Assembly: GCA_002900995.3 (NCBI GenBank)
Contig: CM035304.1
Location: 2,199,476-2,263,475, forward strand
Reading direction: 5' to 3'
Source: Ganoderma boninense
Taxonomy: Eukaryota; Basidiomycota; Agaricomycetes; Polyporales; Polyporaceae
Length of the DNA: 64,000 nt
Shown here: in pieces, positions 13,091 to 23,900 of the stretch
Position numbering within the stretch: the stretch's first letter is position 1
How the letters are laid out: the number at the start of each line of letters is the position of its first letter
The notes under the pieces: model-generated
What the model was told of the DNA's origin: nothing
Seen by the model: the letters and a program-made list of their open reading frames with translations, nothing else
Database searches by the model: none
Made by a program: the position numbers and the translations under genes

Positions 13091-13814
13091 ATGGCGGCCC
13101 GGCGACCCATCACGATCCTCATAGTCAACCCGAACTCGTCCGTGTCGATGACGGAGGGCCTCGAGCCCGTCCTCGTCGACCTCCTGCACCCCCACCTCGC
13201 CGTCAGGTACCTGACGGGCCCGCAGGCATCCCCGCCATCCGTGAACGACCTCACGACGTCCGTCCTCTCCGCCGCACACACCCTCCCCTCCGCGCTCGCG
13301 GCCCTCAGCTCCGAAGGGGCGCGGGTCCCCGGGCCCGATGCGGTCCTCGTCGCGTGCTTCTCGGACCACCCCCTCGTAGGGATGCTCAAGGAACACACGG
13401 GCAAGCCCGTGCTCGGCATCTTCGAGGCGTCCGTCATGCACGCGCTGGGGCTCGGGCAGCCGTTCGGCATCGTGACGACGGGGAAAGTACTGGGAGGGGG
13501 CACTCACCGCAGGGGTGGAGAGGATGTTCGGGTCGGGGGGTCTGGGCGGGGCGTTCGTCGGGGTCGAGAGCACAGGCATGACCACGCTCGAGCTGCACGA
13601 CAAGCCGCCGGATGCGGTAGCGGCGGGGATCTCGGCTGCCGCTTCCAGGATAGTCGCGAGGGGCGCGAGGACGATCATCATGGGATGTGCGGGCATGAGC
13701 GGGATGGCGGAGGCGGTGCGCGAGGGGTGTGGTGGGGAGCGGGTGCAGATCGTCGATGCGGTGAGGAGTGGTGTCACGATGCTGGAGGGCTTGGTTAGGG
13801 CGCAGACAGCGTGA
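13091..13814 (+). CDS. Asp/Glu/hydantoin racemase family protein (DCG1-like)
   Basis: Members interconvert stereoisomers of amino acids or hydantoins; yeast DCG1 is linked to allantoin breakdown. The ATG at 13091 gives MAARRPITILIVNPNSS, with the NPNSS motif at the usual N-terminal place. Two catalytic cysteines sit in VLVACFSD (about residue 96) and IIMGCAGM (about residue 200), as expected for this two-Cys racemase fold. The total of about 240 residues fits the family and no intron is needed. One extra base is present near 13487 (context gggaaagtactggg): upstream the frame reads GIVTTGK and downstream the matching frame resumes with WEGALTAGVERMF. I therefore treat it as one gene with a one-base break, either an assembly error or a young pseudogene. 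TGA is at 13812-13814. Confidence 0.82.
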
Positions 13815-14827
13815 ATGGGACTATTCGGTCGTCCGTTCTTCAGTCGGATACATTCTTCGAATGACGTTGTCGATGGGTAGTATGTGAAACGGGGTTCCAT
13901 AGCAAGGAACCAAGGGGTCTCCGGAAACGTAGCAAAACCAGAGATTGAGGCGGTTGTGTAGTTGGAGGGATTCGGGGAAGAATTGTGCTCCGTGACTACT
14001 CACCGTTGTTTACTCTTCAGCGCCACTCGTTCAACTGTACAGTACAGCAGTCAACGCGAATACCGGGAATGAGGTTGTTCCATACCTACCGGATGGCGAT
14101 GTCGGCGCTGAAGGGAGGAACGGATATCTTATGATATGCGGGAGAAGTCAATGCTGCATGCTGTGGTGGCGGCTGGTCAATTGCCTGCGTCTCAACTCGG
14201 AAGCATCCAAGATTCCCACCTTGATCGACATTGGGGAAGCGGCTAAGTTAGTTCGTGAGGCATCAAGTATGTAACCTGGGCTACACTGACAGTGATAGGA
14301 TGTGGGAGAAATCAAGGAAGCAGAGTAAGATGCGGGTTGGATGCGGGGCCGGTGATGAATTCATCGGGAGCGCGGGAACCTGCATCATATCCCCATGAAG
14401 TAGAGTCCGTCCGTCAAGCCATTGAGCGGAACACACGGTCAGAGTCCATGAATAGTCTGACACTGACACATATGATTTGTTCTTCAATGTTCTGATACAG
14501 GGTTCATCGTTACTCACGGCAGCATGCTAAAGTTGCTATCGGGTGCCATGATTGCAGCGAAGAGAGCGTCTGCTCCCTATTGCTACACACAGCTTGCGTC
14601 CCCGAGACGGACAATAATGCTTACAGGTATGGCACAACGACCGGAGACTTCACAGCTTGCGGATATTGACGCAACATTGGCACCTTCGTGGATGCGATTT
14701 TGGCATTTCGAGCAGCATATTATACAGCGCCTGATGTTTCTACCTGGAGAGAAAAGTCAGGCTCAGACTTCCTGGAGCAAGAATGCGGCACAGAAGCTGC
14801 TAGGATGAGAACGCACCTCTGCACAGC
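13815..14827. other. Intergenic, no gene seen
   Basis: Lies between two convergent genes, the racemase (+) and the ankyrin protein (-). Only short frames without motifs are present. Confidence 0.5.
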
Positions 14828-15504
14828 CTATGTTTTCTCGGCGAGCACATTCGGGCCGCTTCTTGGCCCGCTCGAGCTCGGACCGAGTGTCATCCTGGCG
14901 ACTTGCCCCTCCGCATCCTGTATCTCCACCTCCACGCTCTCGACGCCCTCGGCTGCCTGACCTTCCTCCTCTACATCAGCCGTCTCGGCCTTGGCGTTCT
15001 CATCCAGGTTCATCACCTCGACGAACCATCGCGCGCCGTCCTCCCATCCCGCATTCTCCGCTTCGCCGAGGGGTGAGCGGCCGGTGGAATTTTTGATGTC
15101 GATGAGATCAACGCCGGGTCCCCCGGGATGCTGGATGAGCTTCTTCGCGACGTCGAGATGTGAGTTGAGCGCGGCCCAGTGCAGCGCCGTCGAGCCCGCG
15201 TTATTCCGCGCCGCGAGGAGGGAGGAGGGGACGAGGGGGAGGATGAGGTCTAGGGCATCTGTGGCCGACCTTGCGCAGATCAGGGCCGAGTCGTGGCGGA
15301 GAGAAGAGAAAAAAATTAAATCGTACCTGTGTGCCCGTTGCCTGCGACCATGTGCAGAATGCTGTTCCCGTTGTCGTCGCGGGCGGTCGCGAGGGCATCG
15401 GAGCCGAACTTGTCGACGAACTGTTGGATATCGTCGACATCGCCGTAGCGGGCGGAGAGCAAGAGTTCCTCGAGATCGTCGGGTGTGGGTGTCGAGAGGG
15501 ACAT
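14828..15504 (-). CDS. Ankyrin-repeat protein, Yar1-like
   Basis: Yar1-type proteins are small ankyrin chaperones; yeast Yar1 protects ribosomal protein uS3 before its assembly into the 40S subunit. The ATG at 15504 starts MSLSTPTPDDLEELLLSARY. An ankyrin repeat follows (DNGNSILHMVAGNGHTG), then a second (NNAGSTALHWAALNSHLDVAKKL) and a third, less regular one with TGRSPLGEAE. The C-terminus is acidic (DVEEEGQAAEGVESVEVEI), as in Yar1. One intron is present: the exon ends at 15327 before GTACGA, and the next exon starts at 15258. TAG is at 14828-14830. The length of about 200 residues fits Yar1. The assignment rests on size and layout, so another small ankyrin protein is possible. Confidence 0.8.
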
Positions 15505-15645
15505 TGTCGGAGCGAAGTGGTGAAAATGAGAGGTGACGGCGAAGGATGGATTGATTGCCCTTGAGCGCCTCAATAGAGCCGAGAGTAAGGATGTAGGTAA
15601 GTCGATAAGTGTGCTAGTAAGCAAGTAAGCATGCATGTAACAACG
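15505..15645. promoter_or_regulatory. 5' flank of the ankyrin gene
   Basis: A short region between the ankyrin start and the MITE. It must hold the core promoter of the ankyrin gene, so the MITE lies within about 140 bases of that start codon. No specific element was recognised. Confidence 0.3.
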
Positions 15646-15916
15646 TACTGTACTAAATCACTCAGTCCGACATGTCACGCATCACAGGCCGCCCGATCCG
15701 CCGGATCTTGGGCGCTAGTTACGGGTCACAGAGACTGCCGTCGAATTCGCCGCCGTGCTAGGCCGGGCGCTTGTAGGAGGCGCGCGACAGCGCGCCCTCA
15801 AACTGGCGGAAATCCGGGGGATGTCACAGGCTCTGGGGCCGCCTGCCAAATTTTGCTCGAGTTTGCGGAGTGTCACAGGTCACAGGGGGTGTCGAACTGA
15901 GTGATTTAGTACAGTA
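15646..15916. mobile_element. MITE, non-autonomous DNA transposon
   Basis: The 271-bp segment is bounded by a 21-base perfect terminal inverted repeat. The left arm is 15646-15666 (tactgtactaaatcactcag plus t) and the right arm 15896-15916 is its exact reverse complement. The match runs on to 27 bases with one mismatch. Both ends start or finish with TA, which fits a TA target-site duplication of the Tc1/mariner or PIF type. The inside has no coding capacity. The perfect arms suggest recent mobility. Confidence 0.75.
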
Positions 15917-16974
15917 AATCCATACGCTCCAAACATTCTCTCCTCCTCGTGTCATCGCCCTGAAACCCCATCTACGCATCCAAAACATAACTCCCTCGCT
16001 TGTCCTTCCCACCACTCGGCCTCTACGCCCCCACCGCCTCGCCACGTTTCCGCCTGTTTCCACTCTCCACAAGCTGTGGGGTGTTGGCGCACAACCATGC
16101 GCTGATTGTGGCTTGTCGGTCTCGTTGCAGCTGCAGTGGGCGGCAACGGACTGATGGCCCTTCCACCTTGGCTGTTTGACGAGAAGACAAGATATTGCTG
16201 CGGCGACGGGCTCGGCGAGTCGGAGGACCGAGCAGGGGCTGATGCCCATGGTCACGGCGACTTCTCGCTTTCGGCGTCATCTTGATGTGTTTGATGTGCA
16301 CCATGTGCAACTGATTCCTGTTTCTTGCGACAAACATGGAGGTCCCTGGACACACATATTAATATTATCCCCACCCCCCGCTGGTGACCGGCGAGGCCCC
16401 AGCTACACCGTTCTCATTTGCTTCCACGACCTTCGAGGACTTCGCCAAGTCCACCCTCCCCGAGCTACGCTGTAGCGCACAGGAGCCTCTTTAAATGTGA
16501 GTGTACCTCATCTGCACCTTCTTCTCTTCCCATCTTCGAAATCGTGCGATTGGCCTCTCGGCAAAGTTCAATAGCCGTCGCTGCCCAAGTCGTCTTCCAT
16601 TCCCCTCCAGACACTCCATGCCATGCGCGAGCCATTTTCTCCGCAAAAGAGCTCCGAGACAACGGATAAAAACAGGAGGACTGTATGGGATTCATGGGCG
16701 GGGGTTGATTTGGAACGGACACCCGGGGGTGCGTTTTGGATTCATGTCGTTCGCAAACCATCTTGGTTTGCTACCGCCAGGCATCCCAAACGCTAAAGCC
16801 TCCCCGCACTGCTTCTCATGCTACGGACCTGAAATCCCCGGGGCGCTCATGATTAGAATGGAACTTATCCACTCGGATAGTTCCCCCGGCATCTGCGGTA
16901 AAAGAGTGGCGCGGGATGTTTGCCATAGATGTAGTTGAAACCCAACTGCCGAATCGCGGGTCAGGCCAACGAAG
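15917..16974. other. No gene seen, ends at the first assembly gap
   Basis: Several frames are open but none shows a family. In particular, the downstream exons expected for the lipase beyond the gap (nucleophile elbow, HGTADKV, GFHEL) are absent here. Either they lie inside the gap or the flank does not belong directly to that gene. Confidence 0.5.
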
Positions 16975-17074
16975 NNNNNNNNNNNNNNNNNNNNNNNNNN
17001 NNNNNNNNNNNNNNNNNNNNNNNNNNNNNNNNNNNNNNNNNNNNNNNNNNNNNNNNNNNNNNNNNNNNNNNNNN
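16975..17074. other. Assembly gap (100 N)
   Basis: Exactly 100 N, a standard placeholder of unknown true length. It cuts the lipase gene just before its catalytic serine. Confidence 0.99.
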
Positions 17075-17488
17075 CAAGAACACCGGCACCCCAGGGAACT
17101 CCGCCCTCGCATGGCGCACCCACCACTCGATGTCGCCCAGCTGCGCGCGCCACGACGTCCGCCCGTACCCGCCGCCCGCGCTCCGGTGCGCCTTGTCGAG
17201 GGCCGTGCGCCCGAACCCGCGCTGGTCGTACGCGAAGACCGCGACCCCGCGCGCGGCGTACACGCCGTGCGCCCAGGCGTACCGCGCGGCGTGCTCCGCG
17301 AAGCCGTGCACGAACACCAGCACCGCGCGCGGCGCGCTGGCGGCGGGGTACGTCCGCGTATAGAACTGCGTCCCGTCGGGCCCCGGGAGCCACGCCTCGG
17401 TGAAGGCGGGTGGGGCTGGTGCGGCGGGGGTGTCGTTTGTCGCTGCGGGGGTGTCATTTGTCACTGCGGTGGATTCGGGGGTGGTCAT
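17075..17488 (-). CDS. Monoglyceride-lipase-like alpha/beta hydrolase, copy 1 (partial)
   Basis: Members of this serine-aminopeptidase S33/monoacylglycerol lipase group release fatty acids from monoglycerides. The ATG at 17488 opens a Thr/Ala/Pro-rich leader, then EAWLPGPDGTQFYTRTY, the oxyanion strand LVFVHGFAEHAARY and AYDQRGFGRTALDKA. The frame reaches EFPGVPVFL and then meets the 100-N gap. That is exactly where the nucleophile motif GHSxGG should follow, so catalytic Ser, Asp and His are not visible. It is very similar to the gene at 51707-53041 and has the same orientation, so the two are paralogues on either side of the accessory island. Whether this copy is complete in the genome depends on what the gap hides. 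Confidence 0.85.
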
Positions 17489-18649
17489 CGTGTCGGTCAG
17501 TTCCAGTCGTGTTCAATGTTGTCAATGTGGGAGAAGACGGGGGTGCTTTGTGCGAGGAGGGAGGGTTGAAGGCGAGAATGGAGGCGGGGTGAAAGGGGGT
17601 GTCCCTGTTAAGTGTCCGGCACAGGTCCGGATGACATGCGGTCACGGATGTCGGGAAATGCTCAGTTCGGAGGACGTGGAGGACGGCTGCGGCCTCGCGT
17701 GGGACGATGCGACATTTGAACGACGTTGGTACTTACTAGAGAGCGTTTATGATGCATTAAGATCCATGTTTAGCTGGCGTTATTCACTCGGAACTCCCTT
17801 CAAAGAGGGCTGACAAATTCCTGGTCACGTGAGTGAACCGGGTCTACCTTGCAGTAAATACGAGTCCATGTAAACGGTGCCATCAACACGTGGAGGATAC
17901 CGCATTGGGTAATTGGATCAAAGGGACCCTTGGCACCCCTGGCCTCCTCGGCGAAGTTTCGATTGCGTTGCTGACATCTCTCCGACGTCCTCCACCTCGC
18001 TTTCGTGACCTCGCTGTCGCGTAAGCAACAGTGGAAGCCAGGGGGTTGATTCGAGTGTCTGCGTATACATCGACCGGCTTCGCAGTAGTTGACCCTGGAC
18101 CCACCGACTCCACAGTCATCACGGGCATGACACTCCTCGTCGATGCCACCGACGCCTACATAAGGCAGTCAAACGTTATGACGCCGAGTTCACCAAGTGC
18201 GTCGCGATATGATGCTCACGCAGTAGTTGCAGACAGGAGGCTTGTGACATGAACAAATGTCTGGAACAAGCCGTGTAGACAAAGTGAAAGGGAAAGTACA
18301 GCCATGACTGCACTTGTCCGATGCACTTTGCGTGGTGGGATGCAGGTAATCGGTCTTTCGTGGAGTAATGGTCGCACTAGCAGAGAAAAGGAAGCTTTTC
18401 CGGCGATGGATGGAGAAGGGGATGAAGCGTGATAATTGTGCTTGTCGCACCGAACAAGCTTTAGCACCGCAATGGTTGCTGGCGTCTGGCTTTCCGATAG
18501 GTACCATCCACTGGGACTGGGTATGCACGGGACATATCGGAGCTCATTCTACGAAGTATCGAATAGTGCCTGTCCATACATAAATACATGCCATTGTACG
18601 AATCATATCCGGGTCGCAACCCAAACCGACGTCGTGGAAGATGGGGCGA
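17489..18649. other. No gene seen; probable left edge of the island
   Basis: About 1.2 kb between the lipase start and the first accessory gene. No coding exon could be supported. The left junction of the accessory island probably falls here, but I found no terminal repeat or target duplication that fixes it. Confidence 0.35.
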
Positions 18650-19801
18650 TTAGACAGAATAAGAACGGGGTCTTCCACCTCGAACGCCACCTCCGGGCCC
18701 GACGCTCCCTGTATAGTGGTCAGACACTACATTACGAAGTTCTCCGAAAGGATCCCTCTTTAAGAGAATAGGCACAGACGTTACCCCCTCCTCAAGGACC
18801 TCGTCAAAGTAGTCACAACCCTCCTCGCAGTCGAAAGTGGAATTGAGGCGCCAAACTGCCATCGGGCCGAAGGGCGCGATGTTGTTCCCGACGCAGTGGG
18901 ACTCGTCCCCCCCCAGGGGATCGAAGAAGTCGTAGAACGTGCCTCGGTCACCGAAGTAGCGTCCTTGCGATGGACACACATATTGGTCCCGCCAACATTC
19001 TTTCGGGACTACGCGCTCGTCCGCGGGGTCGACTACTTCGCCATCTTGGGCGATCTCGGTGTAACTGAGCTCCGACGGGGCTTCGGTGTCCTGGAGGACA
19101 AGGGAGGGTCGCCGGAACTCGGGCCACGCTGCCGGTGATACTGCGAAGGAAAACTCGTGCTTGAGTAAATGGTCTAGAAGAGCGTGGTCGGATGGCCTAA
19201 GGAAAGGCAGGTCCTGATCTGCCAAGAGCGCTCGACGCGACAGGGTAAGAGATGGGTGGCTGCACCCCCAACCGAAGGGAGTCACGAAGTTGGAAAGTGC
19301 CGTACAAGGAGCACGGGTTATAGGTGCAGCCGCAGACGTCGTGTATGACCGGTGAACGATGATGGTCCGTCCGTTCGCCATGTGAAGAATCATCGACGCT
19401 GAGATGAGACGCCGAAGGGAGTCGCCGGTGTTGTTCAATATGTCGGTGCGCCCCTCAATACGTTCGCCGATCGAGGGTTCGTCGGTCAGCGCGTCGCAGA
19501 GTACCTCGAAGTCGAAGTGGCCCGCGAAGATCTCGAGGTCTTTGGGGCGGTAATAAGCATCCCTCAGGATAAACGCCAACGCCAATTCCCCTCCGAAGAC
19601 GGCGTGATGTTCGGCTACGATATCGAGTAGAGTTCGCGGATAGGGAACGAAGTGGTTCAAGAGCTTCGTGAGCGAACGAGTGATGGAGCCTTTCGCCTCG
19701 CTGTAGTTGGTCTTGCACGTCGCGCGCCACTTCGTGAGAGACAGGAGGTCCATATGGTCTGCGAGCATCCCCCGTATCTCGGGCTGGATGCTTCGGTACA
19801 T
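18650..19801 (-). CDS. F-box-like/nucleotidyltransferase-fold-like protein, copy A
   Basis: Function unknown. The 383-residue frame starts at the ATG 19801 with an F-box-like helical segment (SLTKWRATCKTNYSEA). A central part follows whose pattern resembles a minimal nucleotidyltransferase fold: GGELALAFIL, then a short strand with KDLEIFAG, and later a strand GRTIIVHRS. The C-terminal third has a Cys-rich module (YVCPSQGRYFGDRG, then PFGPMAVWRLNSTFDCEEGC). The same three-part layout is found at 36178-37343, and the central part also at 39670-40455, so this is a local family. The acidic pair expected for catalysis (DxD after the Gly-Ser turn) is weak here, so enzymatic activity is doubtful. 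An upstream short first exon is possible, as in copy B. Confidence 0.55.
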   Translation of the reverse strand: MYRSIQPEIRGMLADHMDLLSLTKWRATCKTNYSEAKGSITRSLTKLLNHFVPYPRTLLDIVAEHHAVFGGELALAFILRDAYYRPKDLEIFAGHFDFEVLCDALTDEPSIGERIEGRTDILNNTGDSLRRLISASMILHMANGRTIIVHRSYTTSAAAPITRAPCTALSNFVTPFGWGCSHPSLTLSRRALLADQDLPFLRPSDHALLDHLLKHEFSFAVSPAAWPEFRRPSLVLQDTEAPSELSYTEIAQDGEVVDPADERVVPKECWRDQYVCPSQGRYFGDRGTFYDFFDPLGGDESHCVGNNIAPFGPMAVWRLNSTFDCEEGCDYFDEVLEEGVTSVPILLKRDPFGELRNVVSDHYTGSVGPGGGVRGGRPRSYSV

Positions 19802-20590
19802 GCGGGTCAGCGCGGTGATAGGTCAGTGGCGGACTACACACACCGAAGGACGCGAGGCTTGTACAGCAGGTTACGAGGTGGCCTGGTGCAGGCCATATAG
19901 TTGTGCAGCACTGTTTGACGCATAAGTACAACGAAAAGCCGGGATGGGGACGAGGGGCGCAAAGCGGAAGCTTGAGTATGTGACCGACAAATATAATCGA
20001 CTTACTGCGGTCCATGAATACGCCGTGATCAGTCCGTCGCCAGGTAAGGTGAAGTCGACAGATGTTGCAGGGTGGATGAGGCTGTCTGCGGGGAACGACA
20101 GGTATGGGACACAGGCGATCGCGTGAGGACTGTGATCAAGAGGATTGGGTTCGGGTGAAGTATCTCTACCTGGATGCCACGATGAATTTGCTTACTGCTT
20201 TCATCAGCGGATCTGACACCCTCCGCTCCTGAGATACATGTTGCTCCCTTTGACAGTGAGAGTTCTGGTGAATCGTGATCGGATCATGAGTACATGTAAG
20301 TGGGGGTCTTACCATTGGCTCAATTGTAACGGGAGACTTCCTGCCCTGTAGACGACAAACTGCGTCGGAATGCTGCGGCTTCGCGGCGAGAAGGCTGGAT
20401 AAGGTTGCGGAACAGCCGGTTTCGCGCTTGTGTAGAGCGGCCCCAACCTGTGTTGTTCCTGAAGTTAAGGTACCCGGCTTCTGCGCCCGGACATTACCTA
20501 CATCGCCATCTCTGGTGAGGATGTGCGATCCGCTCCGACCGTGAGGTCACTCGAGTCATTGGCAACGTGCCGACTTCTGTCATATAGATT
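19802..20590. other. No gene seen
   Basis: Lies between accessory copy A and the candidate Helitron 3' end. It contains only short frames. Confidence 0.45.
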
Positions 20591-20600
20591 CTAGTTGGCG

Positions 20601-20622
20601 GCTATGGCGTGGACGCTACAGC
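20601..20622 (-). repeat. Hairpin near candidate Helitron 3' end
   Basis: The arms gctatggcgt and acgctacagc pair with one mismatch and one wobble around a gg loop, 6 bases from the terminal CTAG (minus sense). Canonical Helitrons have a short hairpin about 10 bases from CTRR, so place and size fit, but the very small loop and the wrong flanking base lower confidence. Confidence 0.4.
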
Positions 20623-20925
20623 TGGGTGCGAATCATGGTCTGGTGGTGACGCAATGTACGTCAGCTTTTCACAGGCCTGTTTGCAGCCTGTGCGCGTGGC
20701 TCGGATGTATTGGATTCCCCGCTCTAGCCTCGTGCCATCTCCGTCGTGCCCTCTCCGTACCCTTCTCGTTTCCTTTGACCTCAACTTGTCCATCGGGCGC
20801 CGACTATAACCCTTCGTATAAGTGTCGGTATATGTCGCCTCGTGCCGGAGCAGACGGTCGTCCGTAGATAGGGCTCTGGCTTCGGCACGCGACTATACAA
20901 AAACCTATGGAAACTTGGTGAGTAT

Positions 20926-23900
20926 TCAGTCCAGCTGCACTGGGTTGCCAAATATGGACTGGAAGTTCGAGTGTGTCTCTACGTCGAGGGCATTCAACCT
21001 CTGCAATTCGGTGCGAAGTTCTTGGGATAGTCGTTGCTCTATTTTGCCGACTTTGAACGGCCTTAGAATCGCTAGTCCTTGGAGTGCGCGAACCCTTGAT
21101 AACATGACATATATGCCTTGAATGGACGTCGCGCTCGCGGGGTCGACGATTGCTGTGTCTAATGATCGCCCCTGCGACTTGTAGTCGGTATATGCATAAG
21201 CAGGCAGCAAGGGCAACTGCAATCGAGATATTGATATCTGCCTTGGTCGCCCGTCCACAGACCGGACCCATACGAACGATGTCCACTCCGGAAATATGGG
21301 GACTACATCATCCACTGCGTTGGTACATATGTTCCCGGCTCCAGGTATGTGCACGTACACTACGACGGGGTAGCGCCTTCCATCTTCCTCCTCGTATATG
21401 ATGTCTCTGACTGTCCCTTCTGTCCCGTTGACGACGCGACTGCTGAATGCCAGATTCTCTTGTACCATTACTTTCATCCCTGGGAATAGGGGAAGCTTCC
21501 CTAAACTGTCGTGAGTCACCGTTGAGGACAACTTCCACAGTTGGCTACTCTCGTCTGCTGACACTGCTTGACCTGCTATCTTATCCTTCGCGTGGTAGAT
21601 ATGCACTGTTGCGTTAAGTCTCATTGCCTGATGGCCCATTATCCGGAGATTTAGCAAATCCCGAATCTTTTTTCCTCCCCACTATGATGGGTGTATCCTG
21701 GAAGGTCTGCAGGATGTGCGGGTCGTTGGCGGCTAGTCGATCGGCGTATCTGGATTTAAGCAAGTTGAAATCGGTAGGTGTGCCATCTGCATTTGTCGTC
21801 TTTGCTTTACCGACGCGGACGCGGCTGAGGAGCTCGGCGTATACTTTGTCGCCCGCCTGTCTTTGATTAATTTTGAGCAGTACAACTTTGTTTACTCTTC
21901 TCCACAGATACGCGCCCATCAAGGCGCTGATACCGCTCTTGCCTCGACACGACTCCAGTCCAGGGTTTGCTACAAGGGAGTGGCTGTACAATGGTGGGTC
22001 TAGGACTGGCCGGAGTTGTCCAAAATCCCCGGTGAATATAACGTTCACCCCTCCAAATGGCAAGTTCGAGCTGCTCTCCTCATACCCCTTAGCCCGGGTC
22101 AATCGTGCGTTGAGCTGACTGAGGAACTTCGCGCCTATCATAGATACCTCATCAAGTATCAGGTAATCTACGCCTTCCCAGATTTTACACAGCTCTTGCA
22201 AGTCGCGACCTGGGCCATCCGGCAACATGGTGAGCGAATGAATGGTGTGTCCTCCGATTAATAATGCGGCAGCTCCAGTCGGGGCCCCTACCAATATGTT
22301 TTTTCGCCTTCCCAGTAACGTGAAAAGGCGAAGAATTGAGTTAACTACATGGGACTTGCCCGTCCCACCGACTCCGCCGACGTACATCAGCAACTGCGCC
22401 CCTCCTTGTGTTACGTGCTTGCTGACAATCTCGAATGCTCTCAACTGCTCCGGGTTTGATCGTAAGTTCTTTTCGAGGATAACCTGGTATACCACGTCCT
22501 GCGGATCGTAAACTGACATATGTTGTGCAGATGAGCTCGTGCGGTCGCCCAGTTGTGACCTAGTGTCTAGATTCATTATATCGAGGACAGGAGGCCGGTT
22601 GAACCAGGGCCGGATGTTCCTGTCTGAATGCTGTACAGACTCGTATCCATCGTCAGGACGTCTTTTCCGTTTCAGCTGACGCATTGTTGCGTGGTCGGTG
22701 GCGATGTCGGCTCGCATCTCGTCTGTCAGCTCCTTAGATGTCCCGTATGCCTGTGGATTGTGCTGTTGCGAGTGGGCATACTGAGAGAAACATTTGTCCA
22801 CAGCATTTCGGAACCTCGTCCCCAGATTCTTGTCAAGCTCATGGAGAAGAGTTGATTGCCGCAAGTCTTCTTCGTCTACGCCCTCTTCGGCTGACCGGGC
22901 GGGAGCACGCCCTTGCAGGTGGTTATCGAACACGTCGAAAGGATCAGGCGATGGTGCCCTATCGCTGTGTATTGGTATAGGTATCTTGGCTTGTTTACGG
23001 GCCAGACTCGCTTTGTCTCTTGCGTCCTTGCATTCACTCAAGACTGTCATGTTATGTATGATGGACATGTGTTCTGGTGCGATGGTTGGGGCATGACGTT
23101 CATATGCATCGTACCATGATTCTAATTCCTCCTTCAAGTCTCTTGGGTGGCGCCAAGGGATGAATAAGGTCAGTACGGTACGAGCCCATTGTTCACGCTC
23201 CTCATCGCTTCGGTCAGGTCGAGGGATCCGATCTCCAAGAAGTACCGGGATGACCCAAGTGGTACGTTTTCTAACAATGTGCGTTTCGTGTTGTGGATGT
23301 TCGGGGTGGAATTCTGCTCTAGCTTCCTCAGGTCGTCCTCTCGTTTGCGTGGATGTACCGGGAAACTGCCTTCGCAGAATTCGCCGGGATTCGCCGTTTT
23401 TGGTTATTTTTTCTGTCATCCCAAAATATTCGTACAGTCCCATGTTTGCGAAGGGGTCGTCTAACGGTCTATATAGATAGTCCTGCTGTTGATTGACGGC
23501 TGATATGGATCCTGCCCCCAGGAATAATGTTACATCATCATCCGCACGTCTGAGTGTCTCGTAACATGCCAATGTAACGTCCTGGACGTCGTTGGCGGGC
23601 CCATTTGCTTCCACATTCTCTTCCTCTACTGACTGTCGGCCCTGTGCGCTTGTAGTCGGGTCGGTTTGCCCTCGATTGTCGCCCTCGTCGCTCAGCCAGT
23701 GACGTAAGACAAGGCGTTCGAACCCACCGTGATGTAATACTCTAAACTTGTCGCTCTTGTACTGATCTCCGCCACCAACTAGGTAGCTCATCACCTGCTG
23801 GTGGGAGATTTCCTGCCTTGCCATCATGCTATTAACCACAATCGTCAAAGCACCTGACGATCGCGTCTCTTGCCAATTTGGTACGTCAGAGTACTTGTCG

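Noticed and set aside
13085..13900. Long minus-strand frame opposite the racemase
   Set aside because: It mirrors the codon structure of the plus-strand gene, which has both catalytic cysteines. The reverse frame has no motif.
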